Of a stretch of DNA of 64,000 nt, positions 1 through 8,577 are shown in pieces. A program made the position numbers and the translations under genes. The notes below the pieces were generated by a model that searched no databases, had not been told where the DNA came from, and saw only the letters and a list, made by a program, of their open reading frames with translations. The DNA lies in NCBI GenBank assembly GCA_964446865.1, contig CAYURD010000002.1, positions 62,001 through 126,000 of the forward strand, given 5' to 3'. The stretch comes from Glaciecola sp964446865 (GTDB lineage: Bacteria > Pseudomonadota > Gammaproteobacteria > Enterobacterales > Alteromonadaceae). Within the stretch, counting starts at the first letter, position 1. Every line of letters starts with the position of its first letter.

Positions 1-903
1 AATAAACTCCATTACACCGCTTGCTCTTAACATGCCAATGGCAAATAACATGGCTAATAAAAAGGGGATAATTGATATCGCAACGTTAAAGCCTTCTTTT
101 GCGCCATCTACAAATTGTTCGTAGGTGTTTTGTCCTTTGCGCCATCCTATGACTAATACAGCTACAATAAACGTCATCAGAGCAAAGTTAGCAATTAGGC
201 TAGATTGCGCCGCTAATTGGTCAGCCGCCAATTTCGAAAAATACAGCATCACCGCTGCCAACAAACTAAATGCCGTTAATAAATATAGCAATATAACTTT
301 ATTGAACAAATTTACGCGCTGCACTGCACAAGTCACGATAAGGCCAACCAAAGTAGAGGCACTTGTCGCTAACAAAATAGGGATAAATACGTCTGTAGGC
401 TGCGCTGCGCCTTGTTCTGCGCGATACAAAAATACAGCTATCGGAAATAAAGTCACCGACGAGGTGTTTAGTACCAAAAAGAGGATTTGAGAGTTAGTCA
501 AAGTATCTTTAACGGGTGCAAGTGTTTGCATATCTTGCATTGCCTTAATACCAAATGGCGTCGCGGCGTTATCTAGGCCCAGGATATTGGCTGACATATT
601 CATTGTTATGCTACCCAATGCAGGATGGTCTCGAGGAATATCAGGCATTAGTCTGCACAAGAGTGGTGCTAACACGCGCGAGAACTTAGCAATTAAGCCT
701 GAGTTTTCAGCCACCTTAAAAATCCCTAACCAAAAGGCTAAAAGACCAATCAAACCAAGTGCAATATCAACGCTAGTGCGAGCCATACTAGTTACGGCGG
801 TCATGACTTCTTCAAATCCGCCCATATCGCCAGTCATAAAAACTTTTGCACAGGTTGCGATAAACGCACTGACAATAAACGCTAGCCAGATTTTATGCAG
901 CAT
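1..903 (-). CDS. Nucleoside-recognition (SpmA/SpmB-like) membrane protein, 3' part cut by window edge
   Basis: The reverse strand is open from the ATG at 903 to the window edge (301 codons) with no stop, so the C-terminus lies outside. The protein is strongly hydrophobic with several membrane segments. It begins MLHKIWLAFI and carries the stretch NMSANILGLDNAATPFG near residues 116-132, characteristic of the spore maturation SpmA/nucleoside recognition (Gate) family. In non-sporulating gammaproteobacteria SpmA- and SpmB-like halves are often fused in one protein of about 400 residues; the second half seems to begin near residue 190. An AAGAGGGC ribosome binding site precedes the ATG. The substrate is not known; the family name gives no proven function here. 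Confidence 0.8.
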   Translation of the reverse strand, partial: MLHKIWLAFIVSAFIATCAKVFMTGDMGGFEEVMTAVTSMARTSVDIALGLIGLLAFWLGIFKVAENSGLIAKFSRVLAPLLCRLMPDIPRDHPALGSITMNMSANILGLDNAATPFGIKAMQDMQTLAPVKDTLTNSQILFLVLNTSSVTLFPIAVFLYRAEQGAAQPTDVFIPILLATSASTLVGLIVTCAVQRVNLFNKVILLYLLTAFSLLAAVMLYFSKLAADQLAAQSSLIANFALMTFIVAVLVIGWRKGQNTYEQFVDGAKEGFNVAISIIPFLLAMLFAIGMLRASGVMEFI

Positions 904-1138
904 AACCGCCCTCTTCTTATTTTTGTTTTCATTTTGCGCCTTAACAGGCTTGTTTCTGCATTTTTATGCATTTCGCATTTTGATGTTAGCTAAGATGAAA
1001 AAACGTTATATAGATCATAGCATTAAATTTTGATTTAGGAGAATTATGATTGTGTTTAGGCGCAAATATTCATAATATTACTTAGCATTTTGGCCAATCG
1101 TTAGTGCAGTTGCTGCACTTTCACTCAAAGGAAAACGC

Positions 1139-2479
1139 ATGCTTGCCAATATCAACAAAAGAGTCAGCACGGTGACGCTTGTTGTCATCGCCGTTTTAAT
1201 TAGCTCATGGAATGTCTCCTTGCTGGCTAAAACATTTGATTTTACGGCCCAAAGCCCTTGGCCTGAAATACGAAAAGAACGGTTACAAACTTTATTGCCT
1301 CAAGCCATGGACACAACTAAGATTGACGCATGGTTAATCATATGCCGAGAAAACGACAATGACCCTTTAGCGCCACATGTGGGCTGTGAAAACGCAGGAA
1401 AGACTGCTGTATTCTTATTTTACTTCGATAAACAAGGTGGAAAAAAGCGGTTTGTTTCAAAAGCCTTCTCGCCAAATGGTGAGGCAACGGCCCTAGCAGA
1501 TATTAATTTACTCGATGTCGTCATCCCTGTTGCACGCAATCAGGACGCTGTCGAGGTCGCAGTAGACTTTATCAAACAACAAGACTTTACATCAATTGCC
1601 ATAAATCGCTCTTCAAAAAATGCACAGGCAGACGGTTTAAGTTCTACGCAATATGAAAAATTAAGCACATTACTAGGCTCAAGCTTTACCGCACGCTTAA
1701 CCAGTTCTGAAAAACTTGTCTATGAATATCTGGCCATCAAACTACCCAGCGAAGTTGAGATTATGCGCCAAGCGGCCGCATTAACCGCTAAATGGCAAAT
1801 AGAGGCTTATCAACAGATAGAAGTCGGAAAAACCACTGATGCGGATGTGGCTCGCTTTCTTAAACAAAAAATGCGCGAATATGGTGTGACAGATGCTTGG
1901 GCGCCTGACCAAAACCCCAATGTCGTATCTGGCACTGACCGCGGTCATAGCCATGCAACAAATAGAGTCATTCAAGCTGGCGATGTTATTCAAACCGATT
2001 TTGGCATTCGAGTGTATGACCGTTGGGTTACCGACATTCAGCGTTTTGCTTATGTATTAAAGGCTAATGAAACATCACCACCAAAGGATATTATGCATTA
2101 TTGGGAAAGTGCCAAAAAAGGACGTGAAGCGGCTTTTGGTGCCATGAAACCTGGCAACACTGGCCAGCAAGTTGATAAAGCACAGCGCATCGTTATGCAG
2201 GAAACTAACTCCTTACCTGTTATGTGGAGTACCGGGCATCCGGTAGGCTATGTCGCTCATGATTCAGGCCCTAGTTTTAGTGGTGGTAATGGTAAGCCAC
2301 GTGAGGCCTCACTTTTCCCATTAAAGGAAGGCATGACCTTCGCGTTTGATGGGTTTCATAGCTGGATTATGCCTAATGGTTTACCTAAAACAATTTCAGT
2401 AGAAGAAATGGTCGTTATTACCCCAGCGGGTGCAGAATATTTAATACCCGCTCAGCAGGATTTAGTCTTAGTTAAATAA
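1139..2479 (+). CDS. Exported M24-family metallopeptidase (Xaa-Pro aminopeptidase/prolidase-like)
   Basis: 446 residues. A Sec signal peptide (residues 1-30, ending SLLAKT) is followed by a creatinase-type N-terminal domain and a C-terminal pita-bread M24 domain, so the enzyme probably trims N-terminal or proline-containing peptides in the periplasm. Visible metal ligands by family alignment are Asp287, Asp299, His367 (GHPVGYVAHD, with His374 as substrate histidine) and Glu422 (VEEMVV). The ligand that is normally the Glu of an EPG-like motif appears as Asp404 (AFDGF). The spacing between the first two aspartates is 12 rather than the usual 11. The start is supported by AAAGGAAAA just upstream. 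It stands alone; the exact specificity cannot be read from sequence. Confidence 0.85.
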   Translation: MLANINKRVSTVTLVVIAVLISSWNVSLLAKTFDFTAQSPWPEIRKERLQTLLPQAMDTTKIDAWLIICRENDNDPLAPHVGCENAGKTAVFLFYFDKQGGKKRFVSKAFSPNGEATALADINLLDVVIPVARNQDAVEVAVDFIKQQDFTSIAINRSSKNAQADGLSSTQYEKLSTLLGSSFTARLTSSEKLVYEYLAIKLPSEVEIMRQAAALTAKWQIEAYQQIEVGKTTDADVARFLKQKMREYGVTDAWAPDQNPNVVSGTDRGHSHATNRVIQAGDVIQTDFGIRVYDRWVTDIQRFAYVLKANETSPPKDIMHYWESAKKGREAAFGAMKPGNTGQQVDKAQRIVMQETNSLPVMWSTGHPVGYVAHDSGPSFSGGNGKPREASLFPLKEGMTFAFDGFHSWIMPNGLPKTISVEEMVVITPAGAEYLIPAQQDLVLVK

Positions 2480-2684
2480 AGGTATGTGTAAAAGCTGTGC
2501 ATAAGCTGTTTGTTTATTGTACAAAAGCCACTGGTAAGATGTGTTTACAAAGTGGTGCTAAATACCTGTTTTAATTGTTTTATTTTTTCTTTTTCGCGAC
2601 TAAATCAGCGTATTTTTAACATTTTTAACAATATTTTAGTAAAGACCCTTTATTTTAGATTCAAAAATGGGCTATAGTAAATGT

Positions 2685-2869
2685 CCGGTAACGATTTTTA
2701 AAACGCGTCTCCCATAATAAGGATGTTATTTTGCTGAAGATAGTCAGTACGTATGTGGCCCTAGAATATATGAAGGCTTACCACTAACGATATCGGATGT
2801 ACCAGTTAGCGCAAGGCTCTTAAATGAGCCATTCCCCTAAGCCTGGAACTTTTGTTCCGGGCCTTTTTC
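2685..2869 (+). ncRNA. Candidate standalone small RNA of about 185 nt
   Basis: A -10-like TATAGT (2673-2678, weak -35 near 2650-2655) is followed by about 185 nt ending in a textbook terminator. Internal pairings seen: ACTAAC (2783-2788) with GTTAG (2805-2809), leaving a loop that contains GGATG, and GGCTC (2815-2819) with GAGCC (2826-2830). No plus-strand gene lies downstream (tesB converges), so this is not the leader of an adjacent gene. It does not match 6S, tmRNA, SRP, RNase P or Spot 42 as I remember them. The GGA motifs are too few to argue for a CsrB-type RNA. It could instead be a small leader-peptide transcript (TTG frame 2731-2787). Existence is inference from promoter, structure and terminator. 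Confidence 0.35.
2841..2869 (+). terminator. Strong intrinsic terminator of the candidate sRNA
   Basis: GCCTGGAAC (2841-2849) pairs with GTTCCGGGC (2854-2862) around a TTTT loop: 9 pairs with one G-T wobble, followed by CTTTTTCT. It ends plus-strand transcription just before the convergent tesB stop. Confidence 0.8.
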
Positions 2870-2912
2870 TATCTAAGACTTCTCTTTTATGATTACCAGC
2901 ATTGTTGAGGCT

Positions 2913-3797
2913 TTATTTTTTGTTAGATTTCTTAATTTGACGCAGCAAGCCTTCTTGCACTGATGACGCTACCAACACGCCTTCTTTATTATATATCTTA
3001 CCTCTCACCATTGCCCTGCCATTTCCACTAAAAGGGCTTTCCATTTCATATACTAACCAATCATCAAACGAAAAATCTTGATGAAACCACATTGCGTGGT
3101 CAATTGTGGCAAGTAGTAAAGAACGGTCTTGCAATGCAAGGCCATGGGCTTGTATTGCAGTGCTCAAAAAATGGTAGTCAGATGCATATGCCAAAGAGGC
3201 TTGGTTAATAACTGGGCTCTTATCTACCGCATCCCTTCCCTTTAGCCACAATTGACGAATAGGATCTCGCTTGACAGCATTAAACGAATGCGAATTGTTG
3301 ATGGTTCGAATATCGACAGGTCGGTGAAATGGCAGCGCGTCTCTCATTCTAGAAGACAACTTATCAATGTTGTCATCATAAAATCGAATGTCTTTATCCA
3401 CCGTGTCAGGATCTGGCATCACAGGCATGTCACTAAATTGATGACTCAGCCCTTGTTCGGGCTTCTGAAAAGAAGCGGTCATATAAAAGATGGTTTTACC
3501 ATGTTGAATAGCTTTTACTCTGCGCGCTGAAAAACTACGCCCATCTCTCACATTTTCAACATCATACACAACGGGGATTGTCGCATCACCGGGTAGCAAA
3601 AAGTAGCTATGAAAAGAATGTATTGTTCGGTCGTCTTCAATACTATTATAGGCTGCAACAATAGATTGGCCTAACACTTGGCCGCCATATAAGGCTCTAA
3701 ATCCTAAGTCCCAACTTTTACCGCGGTAGAGATTTTGCTCTAATTGTTCTAATTCAAACAAGGATTGCAAGGTTGCTTGAGTCATCAATTTTTCCAT
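2913..3797 (-). CDS. tesB: Acyl-CoA thioesterase II
   Basis: 294 residues, close to the 286 of E. coli TesB. It hydrolyses medium- and long-chain acyl-CoA to free acid and CoA in the cytosol. The double hot-dog architecture is clear: the N-terminal repeat carries FRALYGGQVLGQS (residues 33-45) and TIHSFHSYFLLPGD, the C-terminal repeat carries DHAMWFHQDF with the catalytic Asp region and the terminal SVQEGLLR glutamine motif. A second ATG four codons in (3785) has a GGAAAA sequence at better spacing and may be the true start, giving 290 residues. It is the last of a run of minus-strand genes but is 100 bases from the kinase gene and probably has its own promoter. Confidence 0.93.
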   Translation of the reverse strand: MEKLMTQATLQSLFELEQLEQNLYRGKSWDLGFRALYGGQVLGQSIVAAYNSIEDDRTIHSFHSYFLLPGDATIPVVYDVENVRDGRSFSARRVKAIQHGKTIFYMTASFQKPEQGLSHQFSDMPVMPDPDTVDKDIRFYDDNIDKLSSRMRDALPFHRPVDIRTINNSHSFNAVKRDPIRQLWLKGRDAVDKSPVINQASLAYASDYHFLSTAIQAHGLALQDRSLLLATIDHAMWFHQDFSFDDWLVYEMESPFSGNGRAMVRGKIYNKEGVLVASSVQEGLLRQIKKSNKK

Positions 3798-3897
3798 TTA
3801 GTCATCACAGCAGTAAACATAGCACAAATAATGCTTCTCATATGAAAAGGCTGACATGAAGACGCTAGTACGAATGCACTTATGTAAAAGAATCGGA

Positions 3898-5754
3898 TTA
3901 TTTGGCGTGAGGATTACGAGGATAAAACTTCTCAGGCAATTCATTTTGTAATGCAAAAAAGCGTGTGTCTTTATAGGGTAACTTCATAAATCCAGATATG
4001 CCTAAACCATCAATACTTGGTATAAACGTAATGACTTTTGCAAGCAGTGCATCAAATTGAGATTTTTTACTATGGTCAAGCAAAGTATAGTAGCTGTGTA
4101 TCTTTAAGTGTTTAGGTAAGGCTTCAAAAATGATGCAGCCTGTATGGTGTATCTTGTTTAAGGCTTGCAAGGTTGCTAGTAATTCTTCGGGCAATTTAAG
4201 CAATTCATCGGGGTCTTCGCCATCTTCAAAGTACGAGTGCATTCTTGACTCGTCTTCCACAATAGAGACTTTACTTAATTCATACGGAATCGTCATTTTT
4301 GCGCTTGGTACAAATTTAGCTTTTTGTGTTCTTCTTTCAATGTGTAGGGTGTTTTTAGCGTTGAACATGCACGATTTAAATACCCCCGAGCCTTTGATAG
4401 CGCGAGCTAGGGTAATCATATTATCAACGCTTCGGTCGAAAGAATATTGCATAGTAGGATCATACAGTTTCAACGACGAATCTACATAAATACCATCTTG
4501 TTCCCACCGAATAGCAAGGCCACCTACAACAGGATATTTACCTAAGCGGCTAAGGGCTGAGATAAACGCTTTTTCTGTTTCTCCCATGCCATGTAAATAG
4601 TTTTTATAGTAGCGCTCAAATTGCGCATCATTGATGTAATTTAGATTAGCATTATCAAAGCCCGTCGCGTTTCGTAAAAAAGATTTTCGAGAGCTGTACA
4701 CCACTGTCTCAATATCTCTGCGCGATGCGCTTATCCACGTTGGAAGCAAACAGACTCTGTTATCTGTCTGCGTGTCCTTTATCACTAAGCGCTTTAAATG
4801 ATGGTAGTTTTTAAACAAATAATCGCCGGCTTGATTGCGAGTTTCTTGTTTATCACTCATTAATGCGTCTAGACACTCACCTAACATTTTCGGTAGCCCG
4901 AGTGAGGTGGGTCGAATGACTTTTCGACCGAACCGGCAAGATTGTCCTGATGCTAAGGCATATATCGTACTGGCTAAACCTTGCTCATCAAATCGTGGAG
5001 TTGACAGCTTTCCTGCTAATTGGTCGTCTCCAATAAAATACACATCGCCAAGTCGTGCATTGGTTTGCTGTAAATCACCCGACATCAAATCCATCACGTT
5101 GTTACCAACATACTGTCCTGTGTGATCAACTTGTGCAAACACGCTTGAGCCCCAATCAATTAACATGGCCGTTTGCGTTTGCTCATCCCATACCACGTTC
5201 GAAGGTTTAATATCACCATGAACAATGGGGCGAGTGCCCGTTGACACATCACTATTACTGTTAGATGTATTGCTTGATGAGAAGCCTCTTAGCTCAACGA
5301 GTAAATCACATAAGGTCGTGAGAATGGTAATGATCGTAGCTATTGGCAATGGCCCTTTAATAAGAGAGTATTGCTCAAGATCCATTCCAGGCGCACGTTC
5401 CATCGCCAATATTGATTGACGTTTTATTTTTTGAAATGCAATCACTTTTGGAATGTTCTTATGACGCAACAGGCCTTGCATATAGGTTTCGTCTTCGAGC
5501 CGGTCTTGAACATGCTGCGGCAAGGTGACTTTTGAGAACTTAAACACTCGCTCCTCACCTAGTGATGAAATGGCAGCGAAAGCAAAGCCAAACGCCCCTT
5601 TGCCAATGAGTTCAACCCGTGAGTACCCCAGTTTCTCGAGCTGTCTTTCGCATAAAGCAAACCAGTCTTTGAGCTTTTTTGCATCCTTATGAGATAACAA
5701 GTACACAGACTGATCATCAGGGATATAAAAGTGCTTTAGGGTTAGCTCATTCAT
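3898..5754 (-). CDS. Hanks-type serine/threonine protein kinase with uncharacterised C-terminal region
   Basis: 618 residues. The kinase domain covers roughly 45-330: glycine loop GKGAFG (51-56), the ATP-binding lysine Lys72 in FKFSK, the catalytic loop HGDIKPSN (179-186, with Asp181, Lys183, Asn186) and a DWG in place of DFG (Asp200). HGD instead of HRD suggests independence from activation-loop phosphorylation. A low-complexity Ser/Asn insert (159-171) precedes the catalytic loop. Residues from about 335 to the end match no domain I recognise; no transmembrane segment or PASTA repeat is seen, so it should be cytosolic. The start lies 16 nt after the rlmJ stop on the same strand, implying co-transcription. 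Substrates are unknown. Confidence 0.85.
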   Translation of the reverse strand: MNELTLKHFYIPDDQSVYLLSHKDAKKLKDWFALCERQLEKLGYSRVELIGKGAFGFAFAAISSLGEERVFKFSKVTLPQHVQDRLEDETYMQGLLRHKNIPKVIAFQKIKRQSILAMERAPGMDLEQYSLIKGPLPIATIITILTTLCDLLVELRGFSSSNTSNSNSDVSTGTRPIVHGDIKPSNVVWDEQTQTAMLIDWGSSVFAQVDHTGQYVGNNVMDLMSGDLQQTNARLGDVYFIGDDQLAGKLSTPRFDEQGLASTIYALASGQSCRFGRKVIRPTSLGLPKMLGECLDALMSDKQETRNQAGDYLFKNYHHLKRLVIKDTQTDNRVCLLPTWISASRRDIETVVYSSRKSFLRNATGFDNANLNYINDAQFERYYKNYLHGMGETEKAFISALSRLGKYPVVGGLAIRWEQDGIYVDSSLKLYDPTMQYSFDRSVDNMITLARAIKGSGVFKSCMFNAKNTLHIERRTQKAKFVPSAKMTIPYELSKVSIVEDESRMHSYFEDGEDPDELLKLPEELLATLQALNKIHHTGCIIFEALPKHLKIHSYYTLLDHSKKSQFDALLAKVITFIPSIDGLGISGFMKLPYKDTRFFALQNELPEKFYPRNPHAK

Positions 5755-5770
5755 CTATTTTGCTGCTTCA

Positions 5771-6694
5771 TCAAGCCAAGGGCACTAAAAATTCTACTCG
5801 CGAAACACCGCCATCGTTGTTCTCTACAGCGGCTAAGTCATCTAGCACAGACTGCATACCAAGATCGAGTTGCCATGGTGGGTTAACAACTAACATACCA
5901 GAGCCATACATGCCCTTGTACGGTGAAGGTGCTTGCGGGGCAAAAACAACATTTAACAGGCCTTTTGTGGCTATTCGTTTAATATTTTCAATCATATTTT
6001 CACTTAAGCCACTTTTGGGCGTATCTACTTCTGTCTTTGAGTGCTTATCAATACGAGTCGGCGACAGCAAAGGGTACCATATAGCAAACGTGCCCTGTGG
6101 CCACTTTTGAAGTGCTTTGGCAAGTGCCGAACAAACATCATCATATTCTTTTGCTTGCTCGTATGGCGGGTCAATTACGGCGACACCTCTGTTAGGTGTT
6201 GGCGGTAGCATCGCGTTTAATAGTTCAAACGCATCTCTTTGATGAAAGTGAAAATTGGACCTTGCGTCTCGTAGGTTTTTTCGAAGCGACCCATAAGCGG
6301 TTGGATGCAGCTCATTAAGGTGTGCATTAAGACTATTTTTAGCGCCAAATACATCAGCATAAAAAGCGTCAATCAACGATTTTACCATTAAAGGCGAGCC
6401 TGGATACATTGGATTAAGAGTGTCGTTGATATAGGTTTCAATGCATTTTTTGTAGATGCTTAGCAAAGGGCTTTTGCCCTTCAAATCAAACACTTTTTTG
6501 GCTAAAACTTCATCATGTTTTGTATTAATCGTAGCATTAAGGTCAATAGAATAAGCGCCCTCGCCCGCATGAGTGTCTAAATAAAAAAATGGTTTTGGTT
6601 TTTTACATAATTTCTCAATGATCGCAATAATGGTAATATGTTTTATCACATCCGCATGATTACCCGCATGAAATGCATGTTGGTAGCTGAGCAA
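5771..6694 (-). CDS. rlmJ: 23S rRNA (adenine(2030)-N6)-methyltransferase
   Basis: 307 residues against 280 in E. coli. RlmJ (YhiR) methylates N6 of A2030 in 23S rRNA using S-adenosylmethionine. The N-terminus MLSYQHAFHAGNHADV is the family signature, followed by FFYLDTHAGEG (SAM-binding motif I, about residues 37-47) and the N6-adenine methyltransferase motif DPPYE near residue 170. A few extra residues in the middle account for the length. It is upstream of, and probably co-transcribed with, the kinase gene. The ATG at 6694 is preceded by a GGAGA ribosome binding site. Confidence 0.95.
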   Translation of the reverse strand: MLSYQHAFHAGNHADVIKHITIIAIIEKLCKKPKPFFYLDTHAGEGAYSIDLNATINTKHDEVLAKKVFDLKGKSPLLSIYKKCIETYINDTLNPMYPGSPLMVKSLIDAFYADVFGAKNSLNAHLNELHPTAYGSLRKNLRDARSNFHFHQRDAFELLNAMLPPTPNRGVAVIDPPYEQAKEYDDVCSALAKALQKWPQGTFAIWYPLLSPTRIDKHSKTEVDTPKSGLSENMIENIKRIATKGLLNVVFAPQAPSPYKGMYGSGMLVVNPPWQLDLGMQSVLDDLAAVENNDGGVSRVEFLVPLA

Positions 6695-6743
6695 AGTGTT
6701 CTCCTTAGCATTCTCAATAGGGTGATTAAAAAAGGGGCATTAT

Positions 6744-6794
6744 GTATAAAAGGGCTTAGTGTATAAAAGGGCTTAGTGTCTAAAAGCCCTTCAT
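6744..6794. repeat. Three 17-bp tandem repeats downstream of the bkd operon
   Basis: GTATAAAAGGGCTTAGT occurs twice without change (6744-6760, 6761-6777), followed by a third diverged copy GTCTAAAAGCCCTTCAT (6778-6794) in which GGGCTT has become GCCCTT. The change lets copies two and three form a hairpin, so the repeat also makes the terminator-like structure described next. Confidence 0.7.
6767..6791 (-). terminator. Probable terminator of the bkd operon
   Basis: AAGGGCTT (6767-6774) and AAGCCCTT (6784-6791) are exact complements with a 9-nt loop. Read on the minus strand the stem is followed by TTATAC, a short T-rich tail. It lies about 60 bases beyond the E2 stop codon. The T-tract is weak, so efficiency is uncertain. 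Confidence 0.45.
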
Positions 6795-6848
6795 GCGTTT
6801 ACCTGTGCGTAAATGTAGATAAAGCTAGCACTTTATTAAACACTTTGT

Positions 6849-8567
6849 TTACCGTAAATGCACCAGCATTTTTTCAGGATTGTTCAAATAGTCCATCCAC
6901 AAGTTATTAAATTTCACCATTGTCGCACCATCAATAACGCGATGGTCACCTGACCAATTAATCATCATTATGTTACTGGCAACCACTTCACCAGCGTCAT
7001 TAAATCGAGGCAACTTCTGCGTTTTACCTAAGGCGACGATAGCAACATCAGGTTTATTGATCACAGGGGTAGCGGTTATGCCGCCTATTGCCCCAATATT
7101 AGAAATACTGATGGTGCCGCCCCGTAAATCACTGTTAGATAACTTACCTATTCGGGCATCATCAATAATACGGTTGACCTCTTGAGCCACTTCAAACAAA
7201 CTCAAGTTTTGTACATTTTTGATATTGGGTACAAGCAAGCCAATTTTAGAATCAACTGCTAAGCCAATATTATGTGACGATAAGTAAGTTAATTCAGTCG
7301 CATCATCATTAAGTCGACTATTGAGTATTGGGAAAGACTGCATTGCTAAGGAAAGTGATTTAATAAAAAACGGCATAAAGCTTAATTTTTCGCCTTTCGC
7401 TTCAAAATCTGCTTTAAGCTTTGTTCTAAGTGCAATCAAATTATCCATGCATAATTCGTCTGACACACTAAAATGCGGAATACTCGAGACGCTCGCCACC
7501 ATTTGTTTTGCCATGGCCGCGCGTATTCCCTTGATGGGTTCTACTCGGTCGTTTTCTTGTTTGACACCATTGTTGTTGGACATTTGAGTTTCAGAAACTT
7601 CTACGCCATTCGATTCATCAGTACCTGCTCGATTTATAGGCGCTTTGTTACCCAACTTATTAGACGTATCTTGTACAAGAGTTGCATCCAAAACATCCTG
7701 TTTCAGTACCCTTCCTTTGGCGCCTGTTGCTTTAACGCTACTAAGAGAAATCCCTTTTTCTCTGGCTAATCGCCGCACCGCAGGACTTGCAATCGCACGT
7801 GCAACCTCAGTAGGTGGCGTAAATGTTTCGCCTTGCTGATATGAATGTGAAGTGTGCGCATTATCGTTACCTAAGGCACCATTGTTAGCAATAGATTGGT
7901 CTTTGCTGTGCTCTTCATGCTTTGTAGCCGCAGAGCTGGATCCTTGTCCGCTTGCAGTACTACCCATAATCAGTTGATCAAATAAAGGAGTATGCACTGC
8001 TGCAATGTCACCTTTTTGATAGTGTAGTTTAACGATACGACCGTCAAATTTAGCAGGGATTTCAACAACTGCTTTGTCAGTCATGACTTCTACGACCACT
8101 TGGTCTTCGCTTACATCATCGCCTTCACCAACATGCCACTGCATAATTTCGCATTCAACAATTCCTTCGCCAATATCGGGTAAAATAAAAGCTTCAACAT
8201 TCCCTTCGTTTTCGTTGGCCTGTTTGCCAAGCTTAGCGTCTGGCTTGCCTGCTGAATGAGACTTAGAAACTTCCTGATGCTCATCATGTGCTTCGCCTGG
8301 CGTTGCCGCCGTCGCTGTTTGCAAATCAGCTTCGTCGTTACTCATCGCAAATAGCGGTTCGTGAACCTTGGCGATATCCCCTTCCTTATGATAAAGCTTA
8401 AGGACAACACCGTCGTGCATAGCTGGTATTTCGACAGTTGCCTTATCGGTCATGACTTCAGCTACGGCTTGGTCTTCTTTTATGGTCTCGCCTTCTTCAA
8501 CTAACCATTTCAGCAGCTCACATTCCACAATGCCTTCGCCAATATCGGGTAAAATAAAGTCTTTCAT
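6849..8567 (-). CDS. bkdB: Branched-chain alpha-keto acid dehydrogenase E2 (dihydrolipoyl acyltransferase), two lipoyl domains
   Basis: 572 residues. E2 transfers the acyl group formed by E1 to CoA on a swinging lipoyl arm, producing branched acyl-CoA in valine, leucine and isoleucine breakdown. Two lipoyl domains are visible, about 1-78 (lipoylated Lys42 in MTDKATVEI) and 124-201 (Lys165 in MTDKAVVEI), joined by a charged linker. A peripheral-subunit-binding domain spans about 258-295 (ASPAVRRLAREKGI), and the catalytic domain ends with DHRVIDG (His542, Asp546). It is third in the E1 alpha-E1 beta-E2 operon, 10 nt after E1 beta. A pyruvate-type E2 is less likely given the alpha/beta E1 neighbours. 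E3 must be encoded elsewhere. Confidence 0.92.
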   Translation of the reverse strand: MKDFILPDIGEGIVECELLKWLVEEGETIKEDQAVAEVMTDKATVEIPAMHDGVVLKLYHKEGDIAKVHEPLFAMSNDEADLQTATAATPGEAHDEHQEVSKSHSAGKPDAKLGKQANENEGNVEAFILPDIGEGIVECEIMQWHVGEGDDVSEDQVVVEVMTDKAVVEIPAKFDGRIVKLHYQKGDIAAVHTPLFDQLIMGSTASGQGSSSAATKHEEHSKDQSIANNGALGNDNAHTSHSYQQGETFTPPTEVARAIASPAVRRLAREKGISLSSVKATGAKGRVLKQDVLDATLVQDTSNKLGNKAPINRAGTDESNGVEVSETQMSNNNGVKQENDRVEPIKGIRAAMAKQMVASVSSIPHFSVSDELCMDNLIALRTKLKADFEAKGEKLSFMPFFIKSLSLAMQSFPILNSRLNDDATELTYLSSHNIGLAVDSKIGLLVPNIKNVQNLSLFEVAQEVNRIIDDARIGKLSNSDLRGGTISISNIGAIGGITATPVINKPDVAIVALGKTQKLPRFNDAGEVVASNIMMINWSGDHRVIDGATMVKFNNLWMDYLNNPEKMLVHLR

Positions 8568-8577
8568 CTTGTCAGCC

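Larger units (their letters stand above)
2480..2912. other. Intergenic region with a candidate small RNA
   Basis: 433 bases without a convincing protein gene, between the M24 peptidase and the convergent tesB. The left part (2480-2640) is AT-rich with nothing recognisable. The right part holds a TATAGT -10-like box at 2673-2678, two inner hairpins and a strong intrinsic terminator at 2841-2869, described separately. A TTG-initiated reading frame of 18 codons (2731-2787) preceded by AAGGA lies inside; it is too short to call. Confidence 0.6.

Noticed and set aside
125..1033. Two plus-strand open frames (125-490, 587-1033) opposite the left-edge gene
   Set aside because: They are antisense to a continuous minus-strand membrane protein with strong SpmA/SpmB-type motifs; their own translations show no domain.
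2731..2787. 18-codon TTG leader peptide
   Set aside because: Too short and start codon weak; recorded within the sRNA candidate only.
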